Source: a virus
Length of the DNA: 31,051 nt
IMG/VR virus record: IMGVR_UViG_3300020448_000026
Location: 1-31,051 of that record
Reading direction: 5' to 3' (one strand)
Positions 1-10,700 of the stretch are shown here, piece after piece; position 1 is the stretch's first letter; each line of letters starts with the position of its first letter. The notes under the pieces are model-generated. The model ran no database searches and was not told the DNA's origin. It was given only the letters and a program-made list of their open reading frames with translations. The position numbers and the translations under genes are program-made.

Positions 1-149
1 TCCAGTAGATGCACAAAGTTTTCGTTTTGGATTTCGCCATAACCAGCATAGTTTTTACCCACTAATTTAAGTGTGGTGCTTTGGTCTATAGTGCCATCTT
101 CAACCGAAGCTAACTGTGTGCCGTTAGTTAAATTTATTATATACGCCAT
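1..149 (-). CDS. Tail-fibre-like protein, N-terminus only (third paralogue)
   Basis: Only the first 49 codons lie in the window; the gene continues past the left edge. It begins MAYIINLTNG and contains GKNYAGYGE and ENFVHLLE, which line up residue for residue with the N-termini of the two complete fibre-like genes just upstream (181-2010 and 2010-4091). It is therefore a third member of this family. The start is supported by an AGGGG ribosome binding site about 9 bases upstream and by a TATAAATA late promoter 28 bases upstream. Unlike its two neighbours it does not overlap the gene before it, so it has its own transcription start. Inference: the shared N-terminal domain anchors the protein to the baseplate and the unseen distal part contacts the host. 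The distal domain cannot be judged here. Confidence 0.8.
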   Translation of the reverse strand, partial: MAYIINLTNGTQLASVEDGTIDQSTTLKLVGKNYAGYGEIQNENFVHLL

Positions 150-177
150 TTATTAACCCCTAATCGTGTGTTACATG

Positions 178-185
178 TATTTATA
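178..185 (-). promoter_or_regulatory. T4-type late promoter TATAAATA
   Basis: The minus strand reads TATAAATA, an exact match to the T4 late promoter element recognised by the gp55 sigma factor. It overlaps the stop codon of the 609-residue fibre gene and sits 28 bases before the ATG of the next gene, with an AGGGG ribosome binding site between. It gives the third fibre gene its own late transcript. Confidence 0.7.
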
Positions 186-2010
186 CTAAATTGCCCGGAG
201 TTAGGTCTTGCACATATCCCCAGGAACCGCCGTTTACTCTAAATAATTTTAATGTTCTAGCAACAGTTGATGTAATAGCACCAGTAACATCATTAAATGT
301 TGCGTCTCCTATAACTGAAGCAGACCCATCATCGGCTCCGCTGTTATCTAATTTTTGTACTGTAGTCAAACTTTTGTTAAAACTAGCATTCAAGTTTGCC
401 GCTGATAGTGTAGCAACAGCTCCTACAGTAGATGTACAATGTATTCTTGCTTCTGTGCCGTCTCTTTTTGTGTTGGCTGGAGCAATATCATTTATAATAG
501 TAGCTATATTTGTGTTTAAAGTGCTACCTGTCCCTAATCCTGTAATATCTAAGGATAAAGGAATAACTTCTAAATCTATACTGCTATCAACGTATGCTTT
601 TGTTGCCACGTCTTGATCTAAAACAGGATCTTGAACATTTCTAATTTTTCTTGCTGTACCTAAACTAATGTCTCCTGCAAGTGTTAAAATCAAACCATTT
701 GTTCCACTTGCTACTCCAGTGCTTATCGTAATACCTGAAAAACTCATATTACCTATATTTGCACTTGTTAAGTTACCAATTGCTGTAATACCTGGAGCAG
801 TCGTACCGTCAATTAGGTCAATTCCATCTGATTGTAGTTTTGCACCGCCTGTTAAGTTAATATTAACATTTGATGTCCAACTGTTTGTTGAATTTTTCCA
901 CAACCATTCTTTATTTCCACCTGAGGATTCTACAGTAATACCAGAATCATTTACACCTGGATTATCTAATAGTGTGCTATCGTCTCCTCTTGCAAGTTGA
1001 ATTTGTTTATCTCTGACTCTTAAAGTTTGAACATCTAAAATAGTTTGCGTACCTTCAACTGTAAAATTACCACTTACCTTCATGTCTCCAGTTACATCTA
1101 ATGTTGCACTTGGTGATGAATTGTAAATACCTACTCTACTATTTGCTGAATCTATTGTAACAGCATCTTTCTTACCTAAACTTGTTGTCATTCTGATAAT
1201 ATAATTTTCACCAGATACGTTATTTTCAGATACAACACCTAAATTAGTTACTTTAATTTGATTATTATCTGTAAGTCCTATAGTAATACCATTGTTGTTT
1301 CTTACAGACAATGCTCCACTAGTTGAATCATCTGAGTCACTTGCTAAAAATTGTCCAGCAGTTCTAATAACACCTGACGAATCAACAAGTGATTCCGTTC
1401 TTGTTGCTGTTCCGGCAAACACAAAATCTGCATCAACAACATTAAAACCTTTTACTACATTTCCAGAAAAATTAGGAATTGTATCTATATTTTGCGGCGT
1501 AAATGATATCTTACTCCAAAGTCCAACAAGTGAACCTCCTATCCAATATTTTACAATGTTCCTACTTGTACCAGTATCATCAAGGACTGTTACTGTTTCA
1601 GGTCCAGACTTTCCTTGAAATGCATTATAAATTGGTCCTGCTAAAGTTAAGTCAGTCCCGTCATAAAAGTACATTTGATTAGAATTATTGTCAATCCATA
1701 AATCACCAGCCACCATTACAGGACGTGATGCACTTACAATAGGACCACCACCTGTTGTCCAAGCAGTTCCTGTGTACACCTGTAGTCTTTGATTAGTTGT
1801 ATCCCACCATATCTGACCGGCTAATGGTTGTGCGGGTGCAGATGAATTAGCAAAATTTTCCAACATTTTAACAAAGTTTTCATTTATTGCTTCACCAAAT
1901 CCTGAATAATTTTTTCCAATAAGTGTGATATCAGTAGAATTGATATCAATTTGTCCATCAGCTAGATTTACAAGTAACGCTCCACTTGTCTTATTAATTT
2001 GATATGCCAT
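181..2010 (-). CDS. Tail-fibre-like structural protein (609 aa)
   Basis: This is a probable virion fibre or baseplate appendage protein. Residues 1 to about 130 form a domain shared with the genes on both sides: an opening MAYQIN, then GKNYSGFG and ENFVKMLENFAN, then two short repeats of the form G-x-lW-x-D followed by a Y-x-G-x-W or similar motif (GQIWWD near 65, GDLWID near 102). The middle is beta-rich and repetitive, with SPSATLDVTGDMKVSGNF and RVRDKQIQLA segments typical of phage fibres, and KAYVDS follows later. The C-terminus has no collar domain, unlike the 693-residue paralogue. The start overlaps the previous stop as TAATG, with a strong AGGTGG ribosome binding site. Exact role (short fibre, long-fibre anchor or baseplate pin) cannot be set from sequence alone. 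Confidence 0.75.
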   Translation of the reverse strand: MAYQINKTSGALLVNLADGQIDINSTDITLIGKNYSGFGEAINENFVKMLENFANSSAPAQPLAGQIWWDTTNQRLQVYTGTAWTTGGGPIVSASRPVMVAGDLWIDNNSNQMYFYDGTDLTLAGPIYNAFQGKSGPETVTVLDDTGTSRNIVKYWIGGSLVGLWSKISFTPQNIDTIPNFSGNVVKGFNVVDADFVFAGTATRTESLVDSSGVIRTAGQFLASDSDDSTSGALSVRNNNGITIGLTDNNQIKVTNLGVVSENNVSGENYIIRMTTSLGKKDAVTIDSANSRVGIYNSSPSATLDVTGDMKVSGNFTVEGTQTILDVQTLRVRDKQIQLARGDDSTLLDNPGVNDSGITVESSGGNKEWLWKNSTNSWTSNVNINLTGGAKLQSDGIDLIDGTTAPGITAIGNLTSANIGNMSFSGITISTGVASGTNGLILTLAGDISLGTARKIRNVQDPVLDQDVATKAYVDSSIDLEVIPLSLDITGLGTGSTLNTNIATIINDIAPANTKRDGTEARIHCTSTVGAVATLSAANLNASFNKSLTTVQKLDNSGADDGSASVIGDATFNDVTGAITSTVARTLKLFRVNGGSWGYVQDLTPGNLV

Positions 2011-4091
2011 TAGCCACCTACCCCTGAATATATAATATATTTCACAGTTAAGAATGGATTCATGACATTATATGGTGTACCAAGTTCTGATATATCAAAT
2101 GTTTCATAAGTTTCTAAACCTGTTTGTTGATTATATTGAATGTTTCTTCTATTTAAGACACCACCGGAAGAAGTTCTGGCTTGTCCTGCATTAGATCCAG
2201 TTGGTGCATCATAAGGAATAGTATCAGCATCCTGTGGCGTACCACTGTCATCTAGTATTACGTAAAACTGAGCGCCTTTAGGTGATCTTAAATCATGTTC
2301 ATGTTCCGGTAAGTTTCTAACATCAATTGCACGACTTTCTACACCTGAACCTAATCCAACTGTATCTGCGTTAACATCTGTAACCCTGTTTGCACTTGTA
2401 CCGCCCATGTTATCAGCACCAATAGGAAATCTACCTCTTAGATCTGGTAAACCAAATTGTCCTGATGTTACCTGACTCTGATCTTTAAATTGATATTGTA
2501 CTGTATTATACAATGTCAGATAATCACTTATTTTTACTTCTCTACCATCACATAGTAACCAACCAGCTGGAATATTAATTCCACCAAATGGCATAATACT
2601 TCCGATTGGAATCACTGGTACTGAACTTACTAATGATTGTTGTGAAATTTTAAATACGCCAGTACTATCGCCTGACACCCTGTTAATAATGACCTCATCA
2701 TCTGAATTAGGAGTAGTCACTAAAGTTTTATTTGCGATAAATGTGTTACTTATTGCCGTAGTAAATACTTTAGTAGTACCACCTGTTTGTCCGTCAAATG
2801 TAATTTGATTTGAACTTACGTCTCCAGTTAACTCAAACGTACTTGAACTTGTCAATTTATTAGCGTTTGCAGAACCACCTGTAACCGTTCCTGTTAAGTT
2901 TCCTACGACGTTACCTCTAAATTCTACTGCATGTACTTGTGACCATCTACTTGTTGATGTGCCTAATGTATGCGTTTGTGTTGCACTTGGGACTATAGTT
3001 CCTGTAGTACTTGTGCCTGCAACATTTAGGTCTGTACCTACCCAAAGTTTTTTTGCAATACCAACACCACCCGAAATTTTTACAGCACCAGTTCCTATAC
3101 TGGTACTATCTGTTGTACCTTGTACAATTAAATTTGTACTTGTTTGTATTGATCCTGCTACGTCTAATGCTTCCGCAGGAGAAAGTGTATTAATTCCTAC
3201 TTTTTCTGTTGAGTCTATTCTAATAACATTTTTCTGTATACCTAAGTTATTAACTTTAAAGTCAATTGGTGCACCAGATGTTAAATTAGTTACAACTCCT
3301 GATGTTCCTTGGACGTCAAAAGTTACTATTGCATCTTGTCCTACTTGAATACCTTTGTTGTTGCTTACAATTATTTGATTTTCCGATGTACTTGTAACAT
3401 CACTTCTTAAAAATTTTGTAGCTGGAACAATGACATTACTTACAACTAGGTTTTCAGCTTTTTCACTTGTTCCGTAAAATTTTCCTATACCTGATCCGCC
3501 AATGTCTGCTGTTGATAAATTTAATCCAGGTTGTATTGTTGTGAAACCACTAATGGTAGTTTTTGGTTGAAAACTTTTTGTGCTGTAAATTGCTACTGGA
3601 CTTCCAGAAACTTCTGTTTGTAAAATTGTATAGTTTACTTCATCTTTACCTGTTACAATTACCGGCTTAGACCCAGTCAACAAACCATCACTGTACTCAG
3701 GTCCTACCAAGGTCCATCCTGATCCTGTAAAAATATACAGTTGATTGTTATCTGTATCACTCCATAAGTCTCCAGTAAGTGCTGAAGATACTGTAGGTGC
3801 TGTATTTCCTTTTTTCAATCCACTTGCATTAATCCAACCTGTACCATCGTAAAGTTTTAAAGTATTAACACCTGTGGAACTATCATACCAAAGTTGTCCT
3901 TGAATAGGATTTCTTGGTGCTGAAGTGTTAGCAAAATTTTCTAGTAAATTTAAAAAACTATTTGCAATAACTGACCCATAACTTGTTGTGTTTCTACCCG
4001 GAATATCTAAACTTGTGGTTTGATTGATCGTACTATCTTCGATAGATATTGTACCTTTGTTAGTATCCGAGTAATTTATTGTATAAGCCAT
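2010..4091 (-). CDS. Tail fibre protein with C-terminal phage tail collar domain (693 aa)
   Basis: Residues 1 to about 140 are the family domain shared with the two following genes (MAYTINYSD, LLENFANTSAP, then GQLWYD and GDLWSD repeats). The middle holds repeats such as AVKISGGVGIAKKLWVG and FRGNVVGNLTGTV, characteristic of trimeric beta fibres. From residue about 494 there is a classic phage tail collar domain: IPIGSIMPFGG, PAGWLLCDG, FGLPDLRGRFPIGAD, then LPEHEH at 594-599. In T4 the collar fold occurs in the short tail fibre gp12, whose H-x-H motif binds zinc within the trimer; H597 and H599 here could do the same (inference). The gene is TAATG-coupled to both neighbours, so the three minus-strand genes 4702 to 181 form one translational chain. 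Likely function is host recognition or attachment. Confidence 0.85.
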   Translation of the reverse strand: MAYTINYSDTNKGTISIEDSTINQTTSLDIPGRNTTSYGSVIANSFLNLLENFANTSAPRNPIQGQLWYDSSTGVNTLKLYDGTGWINASGLKKGNTAPTVSSALTGDLWSDTDNNQLYIFTGSGWTLVGPEYSDGLLTGSKPVIVTGKDEVNYTILQTEVSGSPVAIYSTKSFQPKTTISGFTTIQPGLNLSTADIGGSGIGKFYGTSEKAENLVVSNVIVPATKFLRSDVTSTSENQIIVSNNKGIQVGQDAIVTFDVQGTSGVVTNLTSGAPIDFKVNNLGIQKNVIRIDSTEKVGINTLSPAEALDVAGSIQTSTNLIVQGTTDSTSIGTGAVKISGGVGIAKKLWVGTDLNVAGTSTTGTIVPSATQTHTLGTSTSRWSQVHAVEFRGNVVGNLTGTVTGGSANANKLTSSSTFELTGDVSSNQITFDGQTGGTTKVFTTAISNTFIANKTLVTTPNSDDEVIINRVSGDSTGVFKISQQSLVSSVPVIPIGSIMPFGGINIPAGWLLCDGREVKISDYLTLYNTVQYQFKDQSQVTSGQFGLPDLRGRFPIGADNMGGTSANRVTDVNADTVGLGSGVESRAIDVRNLPEHEHDLRSPKGAQFYVILDDSGTPQDADTIPYDAPTGSNAGQARTSSGGVLNRRNIQYNQQTGLETYETFDISELGTPYNVMNPFLTVKYIIYSGVGG

Positions 4092-4702
4092 TATTCATTC
4101 AACCCTGATAGACTTTGAACTCTTACTGTATAATCTATTTGTACTAGTCTGTTCAAACTTTTTTGCACTGGATGGAAGATAACATGTGTAAGTAATCTTC
4201 CTGTGCCTGCGGAATCATAACTTACTAATCCTAATTCATCAAACACATACAAACTGTCTGCATTTGTGGCATTATCTACAGCATCTTGTCCTGTTGGTTC
4301 ACCATAGTCTAGTAAACATGTAACCAAAATATCTGTATAGTTTGTACCACTTACATGCCTGGATTCAATTTTATTACGTGCCGGGTCAGTATTGTTTACA
4401 CTTCTATCATCTACAACTTTTACATAAGTTTGGTTATATAAACTAGCATTTGTACCTGTAGAATTAGGTGTTAGATATGTAATAATACCTGTTGGGTCAA
4501 TACTTGTTCCTCCGTTACCAAAAGCCATTTGGTATATGAATCCGGATCCTGCATTTGCTAAACTTTCAGCTAATGAGATACTCATGTTTTCATAGTGAAT
4601 TGCGTTCCTTTTATCAACTAGAATTTCGCCTGATTCAGGATTGTGTATTTTGATATGTCCTTGGAGTAGTACTCCGTTATTTTCTTTAATTTGATCAATC
4701 AT
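4091..4702 (-). CDS. Conserved T4-like virion structural protein (203 aa)
   Basis: Soluble protein with no signal peptide or membrane segment. Motifs seen are GEILVDKRNAIHYENMS (about 25-41), YQMAFGNGGTS, LYNQTYVKVVDD, a LLDYGEP segment, FDELGL, and HVIFHPVQKSLNR (173-185). I recall this pattern from baseplate-region structural proteins of marine T4-like phages but cannot tie it to a T4 gene; it does not resemble T4 gp8, which would occupy this slot in T4. It starts after a short gap carrying an AATAAATA late-promoter motif and an AGGAAA ribosome binding site, and its stop overlaps the fibre gene start, suggesting stoichiometric production with the fibres. A connector between baseplate and fibres is a reasonable guess only. 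Confidence 0.65.
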   Translation of the reverse strand: MIDQIKENNGVLLQGHIKIHNPESGEILVDKRNAIHYENMSISLAESLANAGSGFIYQMAFGNGGTSIDPTGIITYLTPNSTGTNASLYNQTYVKVVDDRSVNNTDPARNKIESRHVSGTNYTDILVTCLLDYGEPTGQDAVDNATNADSLYVFDELGLVSYDSAGTGRLLTHVIFHPVQKSLNRLVQIDYTVRVQSLSGLNE

Positions 4703-4720
4703 ATTGTTTTCCTACAACTG

Positions 4721-4728
4721 TATTTATT
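4721..4728 (-). promoter_or_regulatory. Late promoter-like AATAAATA
   Basis: The minus strand reads AATAAATA, fitting the NATAAATA late element described for T4-like cyanophages and one base from the T4 TATAAATA. It overlaps the stop codon of the giant gene and precedes the next ATG by 18 bases, with an AGGAAA ribosome binding site between. The implied leader is very short, so confidence is lower than for the 178 and 23287 sites. Confidence 0.45.
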
Positions 4729-7700
4729 TTGGTAGCTCCACCTTTTCTGCCTTAAAGAAACGTGCTACCGTACTTTCCGAATCATTAAGTGAAATTCCAG
4801 GGTCTGTCCAGCGTTTTCCTTGTCTACGTATGACCTGAATCCTAACATTATTGGCCGGAATGTTGGTTAATGTTAGTACATTGCTGGATCCTGTTACTGA
4901 AAATTCTGCTGGCGATGTTACATCAGCTTCTGGTGAATCTTGGTCTATAGTAGCGTCGAATATACTAATTGCATTCTTTCTTAAACGTTTTCCTGCTACG
5001 AATACCTCAAATTCGTTTACTGAACTTGGTGTAAATCCTAATATAAACGTGCTTGTAGAACCATCACCTGTAAAGTTTTCAGTGATGGTACTATCTGAAT
5101 ATGGAGCAGTTTGCTGGATGTTAGCATTATATACATCACTACCTGTTTCATGTATCTCTGGTGCTCCAGTTCCTAATGTTGCCCTTTGTATTTGTCTAAG
5201 CGTATTACCTGTTTTTACAAGATATTCTATTCTCTCTCCGTTAATAAAAATTATTCCAGGAATACTACTTGTCTTATCAGGTTCAGGAAGACCAGATGCA
5301 TCATCTAAATGTATTTGCTTATCTCTCACTAATAAATCCTGCGTAAGTTTTACTGGTGCTACATCGCCTAATCTTTTGTAAATGTTCCTGTTCAAAATAT
5401 CCTTGAACTGACTAAATCCAAATTTAGGTTGTTGTGGTCCATCACTACTAAATTGTATAAGTTCTATTACATCGTTATCTGCAAATGATCCGTTATATTT
5501 TACAAATAATTGATCATCTGTAAGTTTATAATCTACACTCGGTGTTTGTAAAATACCATTAATGGTAAGCCAAACAAATTGTGCGTCAACAGCCTTAGCA
5601 CGTAATTTTATTAAACCTGCACGTAAATGATTATATTCTATATGATCTGTGCTTCCTACTGTTAATGTTGATCTAGTAACTACATCATAATTTATTCTTT
5701 CAAAGTCTTGTATATCATGTTTGTTAAATGTATAAACTGTTAGTTCTTCACCATATGTTGGGGCTGTGTTAAGTTGTAATTGTGATCCGCTATCAACCCA
5801 TGTGTTTTGATTATCAATTACTTGTATACTTCCAAATGCATAATCTCCATCAGTCCTGATATAAACTTCAAGGGTATCTCCTGCTACACCAACCCCAGGT
5901 TCTAATATCACAGAACTGTTTGCAGGTCTAATATTATATTCAGTTGCAATAGTTAATTCTCTTCCATTTAGCAATACTAACACATCTGAATTATCAAAAC
6001 TTCCTATAGGTCTTTGCCAAATCTCTAAGAAGTATTCTGACTGAAGAGCTTGTACTGTAAACTGTTGATTATATCCTGGATTTAAAATTTTGTTTCCTTG
6101 TTTTACAATTACATTATGGCTATTAGGTTTAGAACTGTAAGGAGTTTTATCTAACGTAAATATTTTAGTTGACCCATCACCGGTAAACTGGTTTACTTCT
6201 AATTTTGAAAAATTATCTACTGCACTATAAATTGCAAAATTAATAATACTATTATCTGGTGGTGCACTACCAAATGATAAAACTGCTTTTGCATCTTCGT
6301 CTGTACTATCAGTACTTGGAATTAAAACTGATTCTACTGCTACGCCGTTTACTGTTGCATAATAATCTAACTTACTTGTATAACTTGCTTTTGTAACAAA
6401 TTGTGTTGTGCTTCCATCACCAATAAACTCGTCAGCTTCAACAACATTTTCTCCATTACCGCTTATAGACAAAATATTTACAGAAGAATTTGCACTAGGC
6501 GGAGTATTCATCCTAACTTTTTTCAATCTATAATCAACAGTATAATTATTTTGATTTTGTATAATGTTATTAATTCTAACAAAAAGTCCATCTTTATTTT
6601 GTGGTTGAATACCAAATAAAAATTCAACTTCCGATCCGTTCGCAGAATATGAATTACTTGATAGTAAACTACCTCCTCCTTTAGGACGATGAAATACTTT
6701 TATGTTTACTGAGTCTTGGACTTGCCCAGGTACTTGCTCCTCGGGTCCTTTACTGGTGGTAGGTGTAACAAAACTATCACCGTCAACAATTATATCTTCA
6801 GGATTAATACCTTTTGCTGTTGTAAATTGTAGATCTCCACCACTTAATAAAGTATCGTAGGATCTAGGATCTGGTAAGAAAGATCCGTCTGATGTTGTTT
6901 TTCTAATTACTACAACATCATCAGCTTTGAAACTTTGGACTTGTTTTACAATAGTAACAGTTTGAGTTGTACCATCTCCGGTAATACTTTGCATTACAGC
7001 ATTTGGATTTGTTTGGCTTGCTGTACCAAAGTTTGGATCATCTATTCTTACACCATTTTTGTAAATATTGTATACTACTCCGTTAACTAAAGGTTTACTT
7101 AATGCAAAAACTTCGGTGCTTCCATCTAGCTGAAATATTTCATCATCAAATAATGTATCAAAAGTATCGTATGTACCGGTAAACCACGCATCTGAATCCC
7201 AACCAGTGCCAGAACCAAAACTATAACTGCTTACTTCAACTCCACCATAATCAACACCATCTAAGACTTGTCCTAATTCTTTACCAAACATTCCAGTTGC
7301 TGGATTATAATAAAGATTGATTCTATCTTGTGCTTGTAATAGATCAGGTGCTTTATCATAACTTATAACTATTGTACTACTTAAACTTTGTGGTAAAGTA
7401 AATGATATTCTACCATAGTTTCTTGTATATCCTTTTGAAGTGTCTTTTATATTAGTAAAGGTATATTCACTACGTAAAGATTCTAGTCCGTCTACTGTAA
7501 CAGTAATTTTTGTAGACTTTAATTGCATAGGCCATTTCAAGTCAAATATTTGTTGATCTAAAGCACTTGTAAATGTTTGTGTTTCATTTAATGTATTGAA
7601 AAGATATACACCAGTTGTTCTATCAAACTTACAGACAACATGCAATGCCCTTGCTTTACCTTTTCCTAATACTGGACTTAATCTTGCTGGTATAGATCCA

Positions 7701-10700
7701 TCAGCTTGTGAACCTTGAATGGTAATTGTTGGCTGTGATAAATATCCGCTACCTGTATTAAGCATTTCAACAGCAGTTAGTTTTCCGTCAGTACCTATGT
7801 ATGTTTTAGCTTGGGCTCCTGATCCACCTCCACCAGTAATTTCTATATTAGGAGGAGCATCATAACCTGTACCTGCATCTGCAATAGTTAATGCAGTCAA
7901 TTCGAACCCAATATTATCTGCCCAATGTTTGCTAGGATAATTTAAAATATCTGATGTACCTGAAACAATTTGATTATCAATTACCTGTACACTTTGAGGA
8001 ATAATTTTTCCAGCATCTGCATTATAGACAGGAGGTAGATCAAAATCTGTAACCGATGTAGCAGATGGATCTATCTTTTCATACGAACTTAAATATTCTC
8101 TAATTTTTGTTCTATAAGGTTTGATCTCTTTTACATAAGATTCATAACTAGATAAATTATCATTTTGGAAATTTACTTTTTCAGATAGGTCACCGATATT
8201 GTGTTTTGCTTTTATGTAACTTGTTTTAAATGCCCAATCAACGTTAGGTTGTTCTGAGAAAACATATCGTAAACTTGCAAAGAATAAATTGTTCCAATGT
8301 ATTGCTAAATCATCTGTAAAAATATTATTTTTAATAATTGATATTATTCTTCTAAATTCTTCTACAGGTTGTGTATCATAAAATATCTTATCAAAACTTG
8401 CACCATCATAAGCAATGTTTTCATTAGATACATCATATAAACTATTTTTAAATTCTATAGTTCCATTTTGTCTACCAATCGTATCATAATTAACTGTATA
8501 ATCTGAAGAAGCTGTATTGCCTGTTTTTTGTAATAACAACCAGCCGCCAGTTCCTACGTTTTTAATTTTTACAACATTACCTATTTCATCTTCTAATCCA
8601 CTTAATTGATAGCTAGATTCAACTGTGAAATCTATAGGAGTAAATTTGTTATAATTTGTTTTATACCAATCTATATATTGCCAGTAAAGATTAACGTCGT
8701 AAGATTGAGTTTTTGTTCTTTGCCATTCACTTCCTGTCCAAGAAAATATAGACCATAATCCGCTTACTGTTTCATCATTTTTAACAAGTACAGAAAATTG
8801 TCTAATACTAATAGTTGGTGCAACATAATTTTGTCCTGCTTTTAAGATTGTTACTGAAGATATTGCGCCTTCTGTATTTAATGTTATACCTAGTTCACAT
8901 CCAGTACCTTGTGTATCACTTATTGTGTATGACGGAGGATTAATATAACCAGCGCCTGGGTCTGTAATGAGAACATTTACAACATTCCCGTTTTCTACTT
9001 CTAATGTTAAAGATGCCTGTTTAGTTTTGGCCACACTTACAAAAGAAAGTTCTGCATATGAGTCGCTTGTAGTATCATATGTGCCGCCAGCAATTCCTGG
9101 TTGAGGATCTATTGCTGTAAGTCCTGATAAGTCTTTATCATCAACAATCAAGTTTGCTTTTAAAACTTTATTAACTCTTTCAATAAATTCTTTTCTTGCT
9201 TCAGTTCTGTTAATAAACCAACTTTGCCTAGGTTCATTTAAATTTCCGTATCTAGACCTCACTGGCAAATTGATATCAGGAACTGGTCTATCTTGGGTGT
9301 CAAAACCAACTAAACTATCAAACCATTTTTGCTCTATATCGGTTCTTGGAACACTTGTGGGTAAACCATCTGTAAGCAATTGATATTCATTGTGTGTATT
9401 CTGTTGCTGGTTTTCTATTGTCCACCAATTAAAACTAATTCCAACATCTTTATCTTTTATTAAAGATTCACAGTTGTATAAGCTGAATCTATTATCACCA
9501 AGAATAGTAACAAACTTATGTCCTATTGAACTAGGATCTGCTATAAATCTTGCAACATCGTAACCTGTTGTAACCCTATTGGGATTTTCTGGTAAAGTTC
9601 TTTTATCTTTTACCCAATAATAATAATAATTTTGAAATGTTTGTGTTGCAATATCATATCTTCTACGTACAGAATATGCAGTATCTCCATATTTAGATGT
9701 TCCGCTTATACCTGACGTCAAACCTGTTTCTGTACCTGCTTGACTATCCCATTCGCTAGGAAGTAGTGTGCTTTCAATCCACTCATATACATCTACAGAG
9801 GTTCCTGTAAATAATTTATTAAAGTTCTGTGTTGATTCTGTAATATCTCCTTGATGATGATTTATAAACCTGGCACTTCCGATATCCCACCAAAGTTTTC
9901 CTATCCATTGTTCAGCAGTATAGTCTAGTGTATTAGCTGTAATGCCAGTTGCTGTGCTTACAGAATATTGTGCTGGGTCATAAGATGTTTTAAAACTTAA
10001 TTCTTGTTCGGCTGGACCTGCAATTTTTCCTTGTAGAGGATCAATGTAATCTAAGTAAGAAACTAAACTATCGTCTGTCTTATTGAACAAGTATATACCT
10101 TTGAACTTGCTAGTATCTGCAGGTAACACAGGTACTCTTGTTTGTGCCCATGTAGTTGTTCCTTCTGGTTTTCTATATTCTGCTACAACTCCTTTATCTT
10201 GTTGATTGTTAATTGTAACAACTTGTTTAGGTAATCCAAGATATATGTGATTATTTGACACTAACATTACACTTCCAAAGTCTTGCGTATCTTTATCATA
10301 TGAAAAATCTTGTCCATATATCAATGTATCGTTTACTGTTTCATATATACTAACAAGTCCGCTTTCATTATCAGATGTACTAAATTCTGTATTAGATGCA
10401 TCAAATACTGTACTTGCAGAATCAAAAGAAGTAATTGTTTTAAGATCGCCTCCTTTAGAAGTTACTGCTAATGTATTTCCGTCGAAGTCTAGTTTGCTTC
10501 CAAACCTAGTGTTTGGTGTTTTATCGATTGGTCTAAGTGTTTGCTTGTAAATGAAGTCTGTACCGGTTTGAATATAAATGTATACACAACCTCCTGCACT
10601 AACCTCATCACTATTGTAAGGCGCTCCTACGGCAACTTTTTTACCATCATTTGATATTGCTATTGAACTTGCATATTCTTCTATTAAATTAAATGGTTCT

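Noticed and set aside
1-4091. Diversity-generating retroelement acting on the fibre genes
   Set aside because: No reverse transcriptase, template repeat or adenine-biased variable repeat was seen in the window; paralogue divergence is enough to explain the array.
4091-4702. Naming the 203-residue protein gp8
   Set aside because: It sits in the T4 gp8 region, but its motifs do not resemble T4 gp8 and its length is well below the 334 residues of T4 gp8.
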